Source of the DNA: Apodospora peruviana | Lineage: Eukaryota > Ascomycota > Sordariomycetes > Sordariales > Lasiosphaeriaceae | DNA length: 64,000 nt | NCBI GenBank assembly: GCA_033439685.1 | Contig: JAUEDM010000001.1 | Span: 806,001 to 870,000 of the forward strand | Reading direction: 5' to 3' | Notes under the pieces: generated by a model | Database searches by the model: none | What the model saw: only the letters and a program-made list of their open reading frames with translations | What the model was told of the DNA's origin: nothing | Position numbers and translations under genes: made by a program | Shown here: positions 33,300 to 46,233 of the stretch, in pieces | How the letters are laid out: each line of letters starts with the position of its first letter | Numbering within the stretch: the stretch's first letter is position 1

Positions 33300-36200
33300 A
33301 TGATGGGGGCCTCAAAGTCGCGAAAGCGAAAGGAGAGAGGTGACCAGGTCAGGACTGGCAGCTGCGAGAAGCGACCCAGAAGGGAAGAGACAACAAAAAC
33401 CATTCCACATGTTGTACTGGTCCAATACTATGCCAAGATACAGACACTACGCGAGTATATTCTGGCAAAGCTGCCCCAATCGTCAAAAATCCGACGGAAG
33501 AAACTGGCATCGGTGGGCTTAGACGCGTCGTCAAAGTGGAAAGCCGTCTGGTCCGAGGAGGAGCTCGCCCTGGCAACACTCTTGGATACGACGCTCGTCG
33601 CAACCCGCCGTGACGACGGTGTCAATTCCGAGGAAGAAGATGAACCCGAAGACCCAGACCGCCGATGGGAGCTGTGGCTCAGCTTCTCCCAGCGTGGGGA
33701 CGAGTCCCACGTGACCCTCTCGGATGGTAACGCAAGAGGCTCCATTGACGCGCAGTCAGAGGTAAGTTAATAAATACCACTCCTTAAAGACCTTCACTCA
33801 CAAGACATTGGCATCCAGATTGTAGACTTTGTGGTCTGGCTCTTGTTCTCCAGACTAAAGAAGGGCAGTAGCTGGGGAAAGCACCAACTCTGTGATGGCT
33901 TCAAGGAGGGTAAGCCAAAACACGGTCAGGACGCAACCATGCTCCAGTCTCATGGAATCTTCCCGACGTATCCCAACGACTGCGTGCGGGCACTCAAGGA
34001 ATCGCCTTGGCCGCAACTGCTGACCTTGCTCGGGAGAGCAGGAGAGCGTATTATGCTCGATTTGCTAGTTGACTGCGCTATCTTTGGAGCTGTCAAGGCC
34101 GGAAAGGGCAATCTCTGTCAGCTGAGCGGTGTTCCAATATCTGAGCTAGACTCACTGGCCACCGTGCAAGCGACTACAGCAAATCATGCACCAACTCCTT
34201 CCAAGGGACCGGGTGCTGCGCAGAATGTCGTGATGGAGCTACGCCCATCCGAAATAACCTTTGTCAAGAGTCGGATGATGTATGCCCGAGCAGCCCTCAA
34301 CGCTCACGGTCTTGTTCACTTTGGACTTCGTCACATCCATGTCCTCAACCGTTTTCCCCGAATTCCACCGTCCAAATTTGAGGACAGGTCCTCATCCCCC
34401 GGGGAAGCAAAGCCGGAGAAACCCGACGAGAGCGTCATTCATATCATGATGTACATGTTCCCGCGCCAGTTCGGCCTCCACAACGTCTTTACTTCAACCG
34501 TTGATCGCAAGCAGACCGCACAAAAGTTCCAAGACTATACTCTACGCGAGGAGGAGATCGCAAAAAAGTTCCCCAAGACAGTCGATGGTCAAGCTCCGGT
34601 CAAGCATATCCCCAAGAGGCTCAGGGGCAGTCTTCCACACTTGATTCGAAAACTGCAAATTCTCCACAGTCGTTGTTCTTACGCCGAAATGCTGCAGCAT
34701 TACTGCCCAGCAGTAGGATCTTCTCAGAACGGAGACAAGCACTTGGCCGCTGCTCCTCAACGAGCCACACAGGCGCCCTCAGATGACGCACAGAACTCGC
34801 AGGATGGCGATGATGCCCAGCCGACGCAAAACAGGTCTCTCGTTCTGAATTCAAGGCACGGCAATATCAAACCAGTCATCAAGAAGCGGAAGAAGGCTCG
34901 ACGATCCACCTCAGCACCCGAGCCGGAACCAGTCGAGCTCCAGTATAACACTCTGATCGAGCTGGCAAACCCGATCCCTTCCATCTCGGCCTTTTGTCAA
35001 GCAGTCCTCTCCAAGATCATCCCCAATGACTTTTGGGGCCAGGGCACTACCCAAGAGCATAACAAATCGAGCTTCCTGAAAAAGGTTCACCAGTTCATCT
35101 GCCTCCGCCGCTTCGAGAGCATGCGTCTGCACGAGCTGATGCAGGGGATGAAGATTTCCGACATAGAATGGCTTACACCACCCTCCAAACCCAACACAAC
35201 TTCCCATAAAAAATCATGTCAATCCGACACCCGCAAGCGAACAGAGATCTTTTACGAGTTTCTCTACTACCTATTCGACTCGCTCTTGATCCCCCTGATC
35301 CGCAGCAACTTTTATGTTACTGAGTCCAACACCCACCGCTACCGCCTCTTTTTCTTTCGGCAGGACATCTGGCGGCAGATCGCCGACCCTGCGATGGCTT
35401 TGTTGAAGACGAAAATGCTTGAGGAGGTTGCGCGGGACGACGCTTTGCGGGTTCTGGATTCGAGGAAGCTGGGATTCAGCCAGGTCAGATTGCTGCCAAA
35501 ACAAGCGGCCATGAGGCCGATCATGAATTTACGCCGGCGAACGACAGCCACACGTGGCAAGAAGGTGCTCAGACCAAGTATCAATACTGTTCTGGCGCCG
35601 GTGAGCACGGTGCTCAAGCTCGAGAAGGCGCTGCACCCGGAACGGTTGGGCGCGGCCATGTTTTCGGTGGGGGATGTCTATTCGCGCATAAAAGAGTTTA
35701 AAGCACGAGTTTTTGGGAAAAGCGGAAAGAAGAAGTTGTACTTTGCCAAGGTGGACGTGCAAGCCGCCTTTGACACAATCCCGCAGGACGCCATGGTCGA
35801 CTTGGTGAAAACGATACCCAGGCAAAAAAAATACAAAGTCGCCAAACACGCTGAAGTGAAACCCGTCGAGGGGAGTGCAATTACTATCTCTGTCTCTTCC
35901 AGAAACGGTGAGCAGCAGCAGCAGAAAAAAGTGTACAAAAGGTGGCATTCCGTCGCGAAACTGGTCGACGATGACATTTCGTTTCTGGACAGTCTGGACG
36001 GTGATATTGGTACGATGGCCAGTAAAAGGAAGGACACGGTATTTGTGGGAAGTACGTTAAAGAGAATAGTTCCTGCGCGGGAACTGGTGGCCCTGACCGC
36101 CTCTCACGTCAAACAGAATCTCGTGAGGATCGGAAAGAAGTTTTACCGGCAGAAGACGGGGATACCGCAAGGTTCGGTGCTGTCGGCGACGCTGTGCAAT

Positions 36201-37193
36201 TATTTCTATGCCGATCTTGAGGCAAAGCATCTTGGGTTTTTAGACGTGGGAGACAGTTTGCTGCTGAGGCTGATTGATGATTTCTTGCTCGTTACTACGG
36301 ACAGACACAAAGCCGAGAGGTTTGTTGAGGTCATGTATGCTGGTCTTCCTGAGTACGGGGTTAATGTCAAGCTGGAGAAGAGTTTGGTCAGTTTCGATAT
36401 GAGGATCGCCGTGGATGGCCAGCGGGTTCCTAATTTGTTGGAAGGGAAGAGGAGGTGGTTTCCGTACTGCGGGCTGTTGATTGATGTCGATACGCTTGAT
36501 GTGGCGAATCAGAGGGATTGTTTTACCGGTGGTGCCGGTGCTGGGAAGAAGGATTCGACCATCTTTGATTCCATCACGGTCGAGTTTTCGCGCTGTCCGG
36601 GGCAGAATTTCAAGCGTAAAGTTCTGAGTAAGTCGCTGCTCCCTTCATTTCTTTTTTGTCCATCATTTTCATATCACTCATTTCACTTTGTTCTACACTA
36701 CTAACGATATGACATTACATAAAAAGACGCCTTCAAAATACAGTCCCATCTCATGTTCTTCGATACGTCGCATAACTCGTCGCAGTCTATTGTTTTAGCC
36801 AACGCCTACACGGCCTTTGTTGAGACGGCTATAAAGATGTGGGCGTACGCGCGCTGCTTACCGAAGCAAAACAAACCTTCTCTTTCAGTCATGAGAGATA
36901 CGCTTTCTAGTCTGGTTGATGTCGCGTATCTTTTGCTGACCAGCCGTTCAAGAAAGGCGCGGTATCCGGGGTATGTGTGTAGTGTGCGCAAGGGGCAACT
37001 CGCGTGGCTTGTGTTGGTGGCGTTCCGGTCGGTGCTTGTCAGGAAGCAGGCTGGTTATGGGGGGATGATTAGGTGGTTGGATGATGAGGTGAGGAAGTTG
37101 TCGACTACGGTTAAGGGAAAGGCGAGGTTGAGTCAGTTGGATTGCAAGGTATTGGTTGGGGTTGTGGAAGGGATTGGAGCCCAGGGCAGGTGA
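33300..37193 (+). CDS. tert: Telomerase reverse transcriptase (TERT)
   Basis: Catalytic subunit of telomerase, nuclear. Three exons, 33300-33761, 33819-36627 and 36727-37193, give 1245 residues in frame. The N-terminus is basic (SRKRKERGD, CEKRPRREE). The fungal GQ region spans LCDGFKEG through FPTYPNDCVRALKESPW and RIMLDLLVDCAIF. The T motif is FYVTESNTHRYRLFFFRQDI. Reverse-transcriptase motifs follow: 1 (VRLLPKQAAMRPIMNL), A with first catalytic Asp (YFAKVDVQAAFDTIPQ, about 35740-35785), B' (KTGIPQGSVLSATLCNYFYA), C with the Asp pair (LRLIDDFLLVTTD), D (GVNVKLEKSLVSF) and E (WFPYCGLLIDVDTLDV). An insertion of about 117 residues lies between A and B', as usual for TERT. The C-terminal extension begins after the last intron. 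Two ATGs are adjacent at the start; I used the first. Confidence 0.96.
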
Positions 37194-39991
37194 ATGGATA
37201 AGGTTATCGTCAATACTCAGTCTAATGTAGCTGTTAAATCTTTTGAGAAAAATAGGTTGTTAGGATCCGGCTCAAGTTAAGGATTATGAGTAAACATAGT
37301 CTAAAGCCGGCGTCGGTTGAGACCTGTTTATCCGTTCCTCGCAATGATCTCATGTCATTATCTTTCTGATTTTTCTGATTTATTAAATTTAATCCTATTT
37401 ACAATTTTACTATTGTCGTGATTATTGTGTACTTTCGCTATCAAGACTCGAACCAACATCAGAGCTCGGAGCCATGTTGTCATTGGGGAGCACTTTTCCA
37501 TCTTTTCTTCTCACCAATTCTCTTTATCCACGTTGATTCACCCTCGTTATAGTCCTTCTTGTCAGAAAATAACCGCCTTGCCTTGTCTGTCTGAATCTGT
37601 CAAATTCAGGAAATCGGATGTTCCGTTCACCTTTGGTGATGCACTGATGTCTGACAGCAAACCAGGCCATCTGATGGCCAGACCCTCCCGGATCGGCCGA
37701 TCCCAAGCGTCAAAGCAAATGAGCACGCACAGCCAGGTTCACAAAAGACAAGACAATGACGATCAAGATCGCTTGTCAGAGTGAGAGGCCATTCTTCTAG
37801 AAGCCTGATCGATCGCTCTCATGGATTGGTGAAAGTTGCGATATCTATCACACACGAGACGACAGATGCGATGCGGCGAGTTGTGAGGATTGACATGATC
37901 GCCCGGCATGAACGCTGGCCGACCGCCAAGAGATAATACACACGCCCCCCTAAATCCTGGTCACCATGAGCGGCGGGATCGCGGGATCTGCAACGTTCCT
38001 GTAAAGCATGTCCGAAAAAGATTTAAAATTCCAAAATCCAGGTTATTAAGATTGATGTCAACTGTATCAATGATTTGCTACCGTTCTGATGGGGGATAGA
38101 GTTCGCTCGTTCATGAAGCAGTCACAACTGGTAGCAGTGGTGTAAAGGAGCTGGTCAAATAGGGGCTTAGTGTTAATACCGCTTGAATACAAACAATTTT
38201 GGGGGTGTCAGCCGCAAGTGAGCCATTCTTCAAAAAAAGCGATTTCCGGCTACCAGAAAATCATACAATAATCCACAAAGCGTGAAAGATACCGAGATAT
38301 CCAGCAAACAACATCCTGAACATGGGGGTACGATCTACAGTAACAGCAACAACAGAAACCTGGAAGCGTGTAAACCGAACCCACCCATCCAGCCCGGTTA
38401 CGAACCTGGCCGTCTGCCCCCATCGTCAACAAGTTAAAGACAATATGGGACAGATCGGTTCCCCTCATTATTCATGCCGAAGACTGACATGATTCGGTCT
38501 GTAGTCAATGCTGGTTTTGCATTGTTGGTTAAGCAAACTCTGTGCAACTTGAGTGTATCTGTAATTCTTGGTCACTCGTTGGGGGCGGCTGCTTTGTGAC
38601 AAGAAGGCTCGAGAAAGCTTGTCTCAGAGATGTTCAACGGAACCAGGTAGCTTCCTTCTCTTGACTTGCTTAAATGTTACTAGTATGTATCTCTCACAAA
38701 GGTGTTTACAGGTCACAATATATACTATGTATGACATTGGGAAAGAGGACCGACCACACTTCGTAGAGTTGAGATCTTTATATGGCAAAAGAATGTGCCA
38801 AACATACCCAGAGCATATGTACATTGAGAAATAAACCTACCGCCTCTATTCAGTTCCAACACCATTAGATACCTAGGTATTCAGAAGACATTCTAGAGGT
38901 AAGCCATGGCCCGCGGGTTGCGATAATCATGCCGGAAATCAATGATCTTCATTTTATACACCAACAGACATACAAACCAGATAAACAGCAACCTCCACAG
39001 TCATGTATACATACCTTCTCTTCTCGTTACGAAAGTACCTACCCAGGGTTTTCCTCGCTGGTTGTCACATGGAATCAATCCCCTTTTCGAGCTCTTCCAT
39101 CGCTTTATCCTCCGCCCTTCAACGGGGACACCCACACCCACTCTCTCGCCCCTTCCGGTTTCCTCCTCCTCCCTCAGCATATCATCTTCAACTGATTGCA
39201 CTACCAAACATTATACCATGCCAGTTAATTTCCCTCCCTCAACTGCTCTTCATGCAAAACAAACAAAAAAATGAAAGCCTGGTTCAGCTTCTCTCCTCCA
39301 TGGAGAGACATCATCCATCCTCCTTATTGGCGGCTGTTGCTGTTGACAACAACGACCCGTTTGGCTCGGCTTCGGGTATCGTTTGCTGGACCAAGTACCA
39401 TCATAACCGGGTAACCAGTCCCTTACCGCTGTAGACACCCAGAGATTTATTTCACTCATACCTACCGTTGCCGCCGTGTCTGTCTCGTTTCCTCATTCCC
39501 ATACTTACAACTTCCTCACACCCTTTCCGTTAAGCAGTCCTCCCTGAGATATACACACCCAAGCCGGATATATAGTCTATCAATACACTAAGTGGAAAGC
39601 GTCGCCGTTAGAAAGAAAGATTGTAAATAACATAACCTAGACCACCACGGTTTCCTTCTTGTTGAGGAGAGATTGGCTTGCTACTTAGCTGTGCGCGCCC
39701 ACAGCGGAGTTCTTTCTTCCTAACAGCTGAAGCTCGTAAGTCGCCGTGGGTAGGTATTCCGACTGTTTTTGCAAACTGATCCAGTCACTCCTCCTGTCAA
39801 TGCTTCTTCTTCCCAAATCTCCCTCGACCTCCTTGTCTCCCGGGCCCAACATACGTCGAGTACCTTCATCAGACTTTCCGACCAGCACAGGCAAGTCAAA
39901 CCGAGACAACCAGCCAGATCCGCGCTCCACTCCAACTAGTCCAACCTCCAGAGTTAGTTGGCTCGCTCATCTTGCCTCCTTCCTCTCAACC

Positions 39992-40013
39992 AGCCAGCCA
40001 GCCAGCCAGCGCG
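39992..40013. repeat. (CAGC)n microsatellite
   Basis: About five tandem CCAG/CAGC units inside a CT-rich stretch of the gene desert. Confidence 0.85.
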
Positions 40014-40239
40014 TATGTATGCAATAATACTCTTCCATTATATCGTTCTCAGTCCTCTCAACCAAATGTGGCAACGCTCCGTTGCACAGCAGAGCACAGT
40101 ACAGAGTAGAGCCTCGGTTTATTCTCCTATCTCGCCAGACCAGACCGACCGCTCCTCCGACCCATCTCTTCTCCTCATCACCTCCATCTCACACACCTCC
40201 TACACGTGTTCCTCGAGCAAGTAGCCTAGACGCAGCAAA

Positions 40240-40251
40240 ATGAGTAAGTAA
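40240..40251 (+). other. Minimal ORF or micro-exon: ATG followed by a splice-donor-like GTAAGT
   Basis: After about 280 bp of CT-rich, promoter-like sequence the DNA reads AGCAAAATGAGTAAGTAA. It is either a three-codon ORF (Met-Ser-Lys-stop) or a first exon of only four coding bases ending at a perfect GTAAGT donor. I could not find a matching downstream coding exon. Weak evidence, listed because it is the most gene-start-like point in the desert. Confidence 0.25.
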
Positions 40252-40666
40252 ATCCATACATCTGACCACACAAACAATGTCCGCCTCGCTTTCTATCTTC
40301 CTCGTTGCAACCACCAACCCGCCAGCAGGCAAGTAAGCATGTGAATAAGCCGCCAATACCTGCACGCTGTCTCTCTCCCTCTCTCCCGATGAGATGAGTC
40401 GACTTACTTATTTGACATTGCCACCACCTTCAGCCAACTTGAATCAGAAAAGATAGCTCGCTCTTTTGAAAATTTCCCACCATGAACTGAATACTCCCTG
40501 TCCGTGAATCCGTGTGAAAAGGGAGACGGAGGTTCTCTGAACCGTATCGATAACACCACAAATAGCTTGGAATAAACCAGCAACACACACAAACACACAC
40601 ACCCAACATACAACCCACAAAATTCGTTTGCCTGTTGCCTGAGGTAGGGTATGTTTCTTAGGGCTT

Positions 40667-40709
40667 GTTCACATGCGTATGCGTGTGTGTGTGTGCGTGC
40701 GTGCGTCTT
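40667..40709. repeat. TG/CG alternating microsatellite
   Basis: Alternating purine-pyrimidine run (GCGTATGCGTGTGTGTGTG and further GCGTGCGT units), a potential Z-DNA-forming tract. Confidence 0.8.
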
Positions 40710-43700
40710 GTCCGTCCTTGTGCCAAGCGGACACATACTTCCCCCGGTCCCCTTTCTTTTTTCACCCCGGAATCGCCCCAGGGCAGATCTTCAAAGACCC
40801 TTGCCCATGTCCTTGACTTGTCCATAACGACCAAGAGAGAAAACATCCATCATTTACCATCGTAGAGAACCTCATTCAACATCTCGTCGTGTGTATGTAT
40901 ATCAGGTGCATGTGCCGCCGTCTCCATCGGCCAAAGCGGGCCACTGCAGTGCATGCCCGATTCATCCCAGGATTTCAAAGTAGAGGTTCGGTTTCTCCAC
41001 GATCTCGACAACCATCCCCGACCTAACAAGGGAAGGAAAGGCGCCACGAAACACACAAAGCCTAGCCTAGACCGAGCTCTACGTGTTTCCCCTCTCTTGT
41101 CCACATACTCATCGAACGCTCAGATGCCCAAAAAACAATCCTTGTCTTGCGCGTGAGCTGGTCGACAACGCAGACTAGACTAAAGCCGGCGTCTTATACA
41201 TACCGCTGGGGATTAAGACGTAAGGTAGGCAAGGTAGGCAGGTAGATAGGTAGTAAAACCGCACCGCATGTACACATACGAATCTCAACATGGGCTACAC
41301 GCCCCCTCCTTCACCCCCAGCGAACCGGACTGCCTATCCGTATGCTTGTTATCGACCATACATCGGGCACCGTGGCCCGGGAAGAGCCTAGACTGGGAAC
41401 CTGGTCTGGTCGGCCAGTAGTCGCACCCGTTGGCATGAGCCTGCCATTGGGTGTAGGATGGCACAGTTCTCCACCCGGGGGGTGAGATCCATGGGAATGC
41501 CATGTTGGTACCGAATCCGGCCTCGCTCACCAGCAGGTCAACTCCCGGGCAACGCCTCCCTTCCATCATCACTCCCCTCCTCGGCCAGAGGATTGTACAG
41601 ACGCGGTCATATTGGTGAGACCCAAGGAAGAGGAGACGGGAGGAAGAGGGGTCAACCCATCACCAGAAGACACTAATCTCTGTGAATAACACAACCGCGA
41701 GTGGGCTGCATTGGGGATTCCAGAGATGCGAGCGGCCTAGCTGCTCTTCTGCTACACATGTAGCCCCCCTAGTCTTGTAGGTGATCCCAGGCCCAGGCAT
41801 CTTGCCAGCGCTCTCAAGTAGCCGAAACCCCACGTTGTGGCGCTAGCCAACCGTGACACGATGCAGCTACCCATGAAGGCAACATGCCGTTCCCAAGATC
41901 ATATCCGTCCCAAACGGGCTTGCTTGTCACCAAGAGATTACCGAAACCAGGTGGCGGCAAGGAAGAAACGGGCAGAGGGCAGAAGGGAGAAAGAAATCGA
42001 CTCCCGTATTCCCGCCCCGTCCCACCATATTCTGCGACGAACACGGGACGTGAAATAAACAATCCGGGTGGTCGTGATGGAGTGGTAGACAATATGCTCA
42101 AGATAATATGACGCACTCTGGGAGGCTCTGAGAGACCTCGTGCTGACCCGTCGCTTGAGGGTGTGGCTCCTACACGACGAAAGACGCACCCTCCGAAGCG
42201 AGACTCATGTGACTCCCGGTCCAGGGGTGGAGCCATAAGGGGGAGGGAGACTTTGGAGCTCTCAGTGGCCTGTTGCCCAGACTGTCTGTCCACATGGTAA
42301 TGTGCATAGTATCTGCAGACTTGGATCAGATACATAACCCAGATGTGCTTATGGGGGGATCGGTAAGGCGGCTAGGGGTGGAGAACGAAGTCCCGTATTT
42401 CAAATCAGATGAGGAAGACACTTATCGAAATCAGTTGGTTGCCTGGATAACTGCAGATCGGAAGTAGGAGAGCTTGGTGCCGGCGAAGACGTTGCCGGTC
42501 TTTGTCAGGCCCAAAACGGTCTCTCTATCAATGCAAGGGACGACCCAGCACACGGATATTTGCCATTCTTGTCGACCAAATCAACTTTGCTGTTGCTCAG
42601 CTTGCGTGGAACTGTCGCAATCTGGTAATCGTCTCGCCGATATGGAACATACAGTCTAGCCGATGGCACCGCAAAGACGCTCGGTGATCGCTCCAGTCCT
42701 CCACGCGAGGTGAAAGAGAAGAGAAAAAGAAGAACTCTAGGCGGATCTGGGACAAACACCCTTGATAGATGCGAAGATGATCTCGACTCCGCACGGAGGC
42801 CGGCCCCACAAGTCCGGGCGTGCATCTTTGAGCCGTCAACGCATGAATCCGCATGGATAGCGAGCGCCCGGGCGTTTGAGGTGCACGGCTTTGGAACGTC
42901 TGGAAGCTTTCCAAAAATCCATGCCAAGCATCGATCGCCGACAGATTACACTAGACTACTGCGACGAAAGGGTTGAGGAGAAAGAGACAGCTGAAGATGC
43001 GATGGTGATGGCGATGACCGTCTGGAATGCGGGTTCGACGAGACACAGCTCCGCGCACATAGCTGACCGTGGTGTCCGTGGTTGCACCATTGTGCCCGGC
43101 GAATTCCTAGAACCTGTCCGGAGCCATGCGAGCTCGAGATCTACGAATGTAGTAGTTAGTAACCGGGCAAGAAGCTCAAACAATAGCGTGCACGACCGAT
43201 ACCAAGACTGACAGGAAATCTCCGCCGTCGGTAGGTCGTGCAAGATGAGTAGCCAAGCTACTGGAGCTGCTGCCGAGTACTGTGATGTAAGTCAACAATT
43301 TGTCATGGCTGGATACCTACATGGAAGGGATCTGGTCGAGCACTACAGCACCGGCGCCGGTGATGAATCCAATGCTGTGGAACGCATGAAACTGGGTTGG
43401 TGACCCGCGACCCGCGGTTGCACAAGAAGTCCTTTCCTCCACTTGGTTGACCACGAGCTTCAGCACAGTCTCGTCTGGAACCGGGTATCGTTGACTGACA
43501 TTTCCTGTCGTCACCGCAAGCTCTCATGCTGTCGGTCTGGCCTTGTACGAGCATCCGTCTCGGATCAGGCCAAGCTTCTGGACCGTGAGACTGGCTGCCC
43601 GAATTCGGTTGCCTCTGGAGTTTCTCTTCCGCTGCCCTGTGGCGGTGATCGTGATTGCCGCCCGCCGCTCTGATATGCTCTCGTGTTGCCGCAGGCAGAT

Positions 43701-46201
43701 GGCCTTGTTGCTTGAGACCATGTCCCTGTCCATGTATAATATTCTGCGAATTCGGAGACGGCCCGACGACATGCAAAGTCTCTGCAGAGACCCTTTCTGC
43801 TGTTGGGCGTCGGTGGACAGGAGCAGGCGTGCGGGCATGCATTCAGAGATAATGCTTGCCATTGGGGAGCTTTGATTGACGTGGGGTTTGGACGAATGTT
43901 GGAGATCCCGAATTCTAGACGACGCTTTCGGTCTTTGGCCTCTCGTCAGTTTTTACAATTTGGGACTGCTCCGACTCGATTTGGGCGATCTTTGAGGAGA
44001 GCCGGTCTTGGCATGGAGCGGGAGCAAGCTCTGGCGCGAACACCCTGACACCTTCCCCCAGTTCTGTCAAAGGCCCAAGCTAACCCCAGCCAACCCCAGC
44101 GTGGAAAGCACTGGTCTGTGCACGCTGTTGTGCAGCAGGGAGTTGCAGTTTGCAGCCGCTTCCCAGGTTGTCAGCGGGGAGGGGCAACCTTGGTGGGACC
44201 CTGGCGCCACTCATCCCCTCCACTCCTCTGAGCTCTGAGCTCTTCCTGAGCGGTACGTACCCACCAGCTCTGTCGCACACTGTGCTCTGAGCTTCGTCGC
44301 AAATCGCAATTGCTTTTTGCTTGTGTCGCGGCTGCTGCTGGAGCGGCAGATCAGGACCTCAGGAGCCACCCGGCACCGGTAGGCCCCAAAAACGCTCCGA
44401 GTGGAGGCTCTCCCATCGATTCTGGCCCACACTTGGCGAACGACACCTGTGCTTGACCTGATGTGCCTGCCTGTCGAGGCCCTGTGGCCCTTTGGGACGG
44501 CTCGACCAGTGCAAGTTCAGCTCCTCGTCCGAGGTTCCCGTTGTGAGCTCTCCCGAGATTGCGGCCAAGGGCGGGAGAGCTGCAAAACAGTTATATCGAT
44601 CCGGGTCACGGGACATTTTCGATATGTCATTTCTATTCTTGGACATTGTATATATAATTACTGACTACTACCGGTACCATTCTGTTCGACCTGTCACATC
44701 GAGTTGTTCGATGGAAGGGCGATCGTTCGGGCTCGAATCTCACCTTGCCCGAACCAAGATGAGAAGCTCCAAGCTCCGTGAATCTCAGGGCGTGACTTGC
44801 AGGAACGCCGCAGACCCCGGAAGCCCACCGCCTGCTCGAACAGCCAGGCCCTGCCACGCACGCCTCGCCCGTCGCTCTGTTCAGTTCGTTTTTGACCTGG
44901 GTGGAGATCCAGACAGTCAAAGCAGAAGAATCCACAGGGCGTGAGTCCAGAAGAGTGCGTGTGGATGAACAGCAGCGGAGGGTGCCCGTTGATTGGACGG
45001 CGCAAGCTGCAAACCCAGTGACCTGTAGCGCCTGCTATAGCCTCAACCCGACAGGGATGCTGCCGAAGAGGAGCCTGAGGAGGGGGCCGACGGGGTGTCG
45101 TTGGTCACCGAAGCTGGCCAAATCCAAAAATCGATGCGTAGCAGAATTGCACGACACGGGATTGGGGAAAAGCAGCTTCCCATTTCAGCAGAGAGCCAGC
45201 AACACCAGCTCCACACATTGTAGCTTCGACTCAACCATCAGGATAACCTCAACCTATAGGAACGCAGCCACCTTCCGAGACACCCTCCTCTGCACGCGCC
45301 GCATTATATTATTATAAGTCCTAACGGCCCAGCCCTCTGGCAGTCCAGCATTTTGGCTGTTGGACTGATGGGGTGCCAGATCTGATTTTGGGGTTCGCAG
45401 CTTTCCCCAAGGCGTAGCGTCGTCTGGAGTTGGACGAGAGCCCAGGTTCACAAAGGGTAGCAGTGGGTGGCCCCTCGGTCGGTAGGTGGGAAAGTGGGAT
45501 GACACCCTCCACAACTTCTATGTTGGCACGGTTGGATGTGCACTCCTTCCTCTCCACCAACTCTGGCACTCGACCGGTTCAGAGCACGGGGAAGGTGTGA
45601 CCGCAGGCGCTGGGACCGACTGGACACGGTCCCGGAGCGGAGGGCACCGCGCGCTCACACGACATGCCAAACTCCACATTCAACATGGATAGCGGATATA
45701 GGACTACCCAGTGATGAAGGAACTTTGGAAGGAACCTACCTTACCAGCCTACCTGCTGCTTTTGCACGTGTAGAATTATTAAGGTAGGTACAGATTGCGA
45801 GCCCTGTCTGTGTCCATCATTCCTCATATAGCTCCCGCCAGGGATGAGGGCGGGAGGTTTGATTGCAATATAAATCAACACCATCTTGTGACTTCTGTCC
45901 GTCTTGGTGGGAACGCGAAGACGCCTATCGAGCCCACCCATCATGTCTTCGCCAGCGAATGAAGTCGACATGCAGTCTGCTGCTATGCTACTTACCTCCC
46001 ATACCTGGCTCTTCCTCGAGGGAGCTCGATGACCGTGCGGAGTCGAGAGGAATGGATGGCACACCTCATGAGCCTCCTCGAACGGGGTGGTGTCTTGGGT
46101 GCGCATCGCATCGCGAGTCTTGGCATCTCAGCTTGCACATCGTTTCGAAGTGTTCCTTCCAGGTTCAGGACAAGCAATGAGACCTCAACGGTGGCATCAG
46201 G

Positions 46202-46233
46202 CTGCTGCCGCTGCCGCTGCCGCTGCCCGTCAC
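46202..46233. repeat. (GCTGCC)n trinucleotide-type repeat
   Basis: Tandem GCTGCC hexamers within the desert. An Ala/Cys run in the overlapping translations comes from this repeat and is not a protein signal. Confidence 0.8.

Noticed and set aside
42505..42927. 140-codon minus-strand frame in the gene desert
   Set aside because: Arg/Ser/Cys-rich composition, a competing frame covers the same DNA, and no splice-linked continuation.
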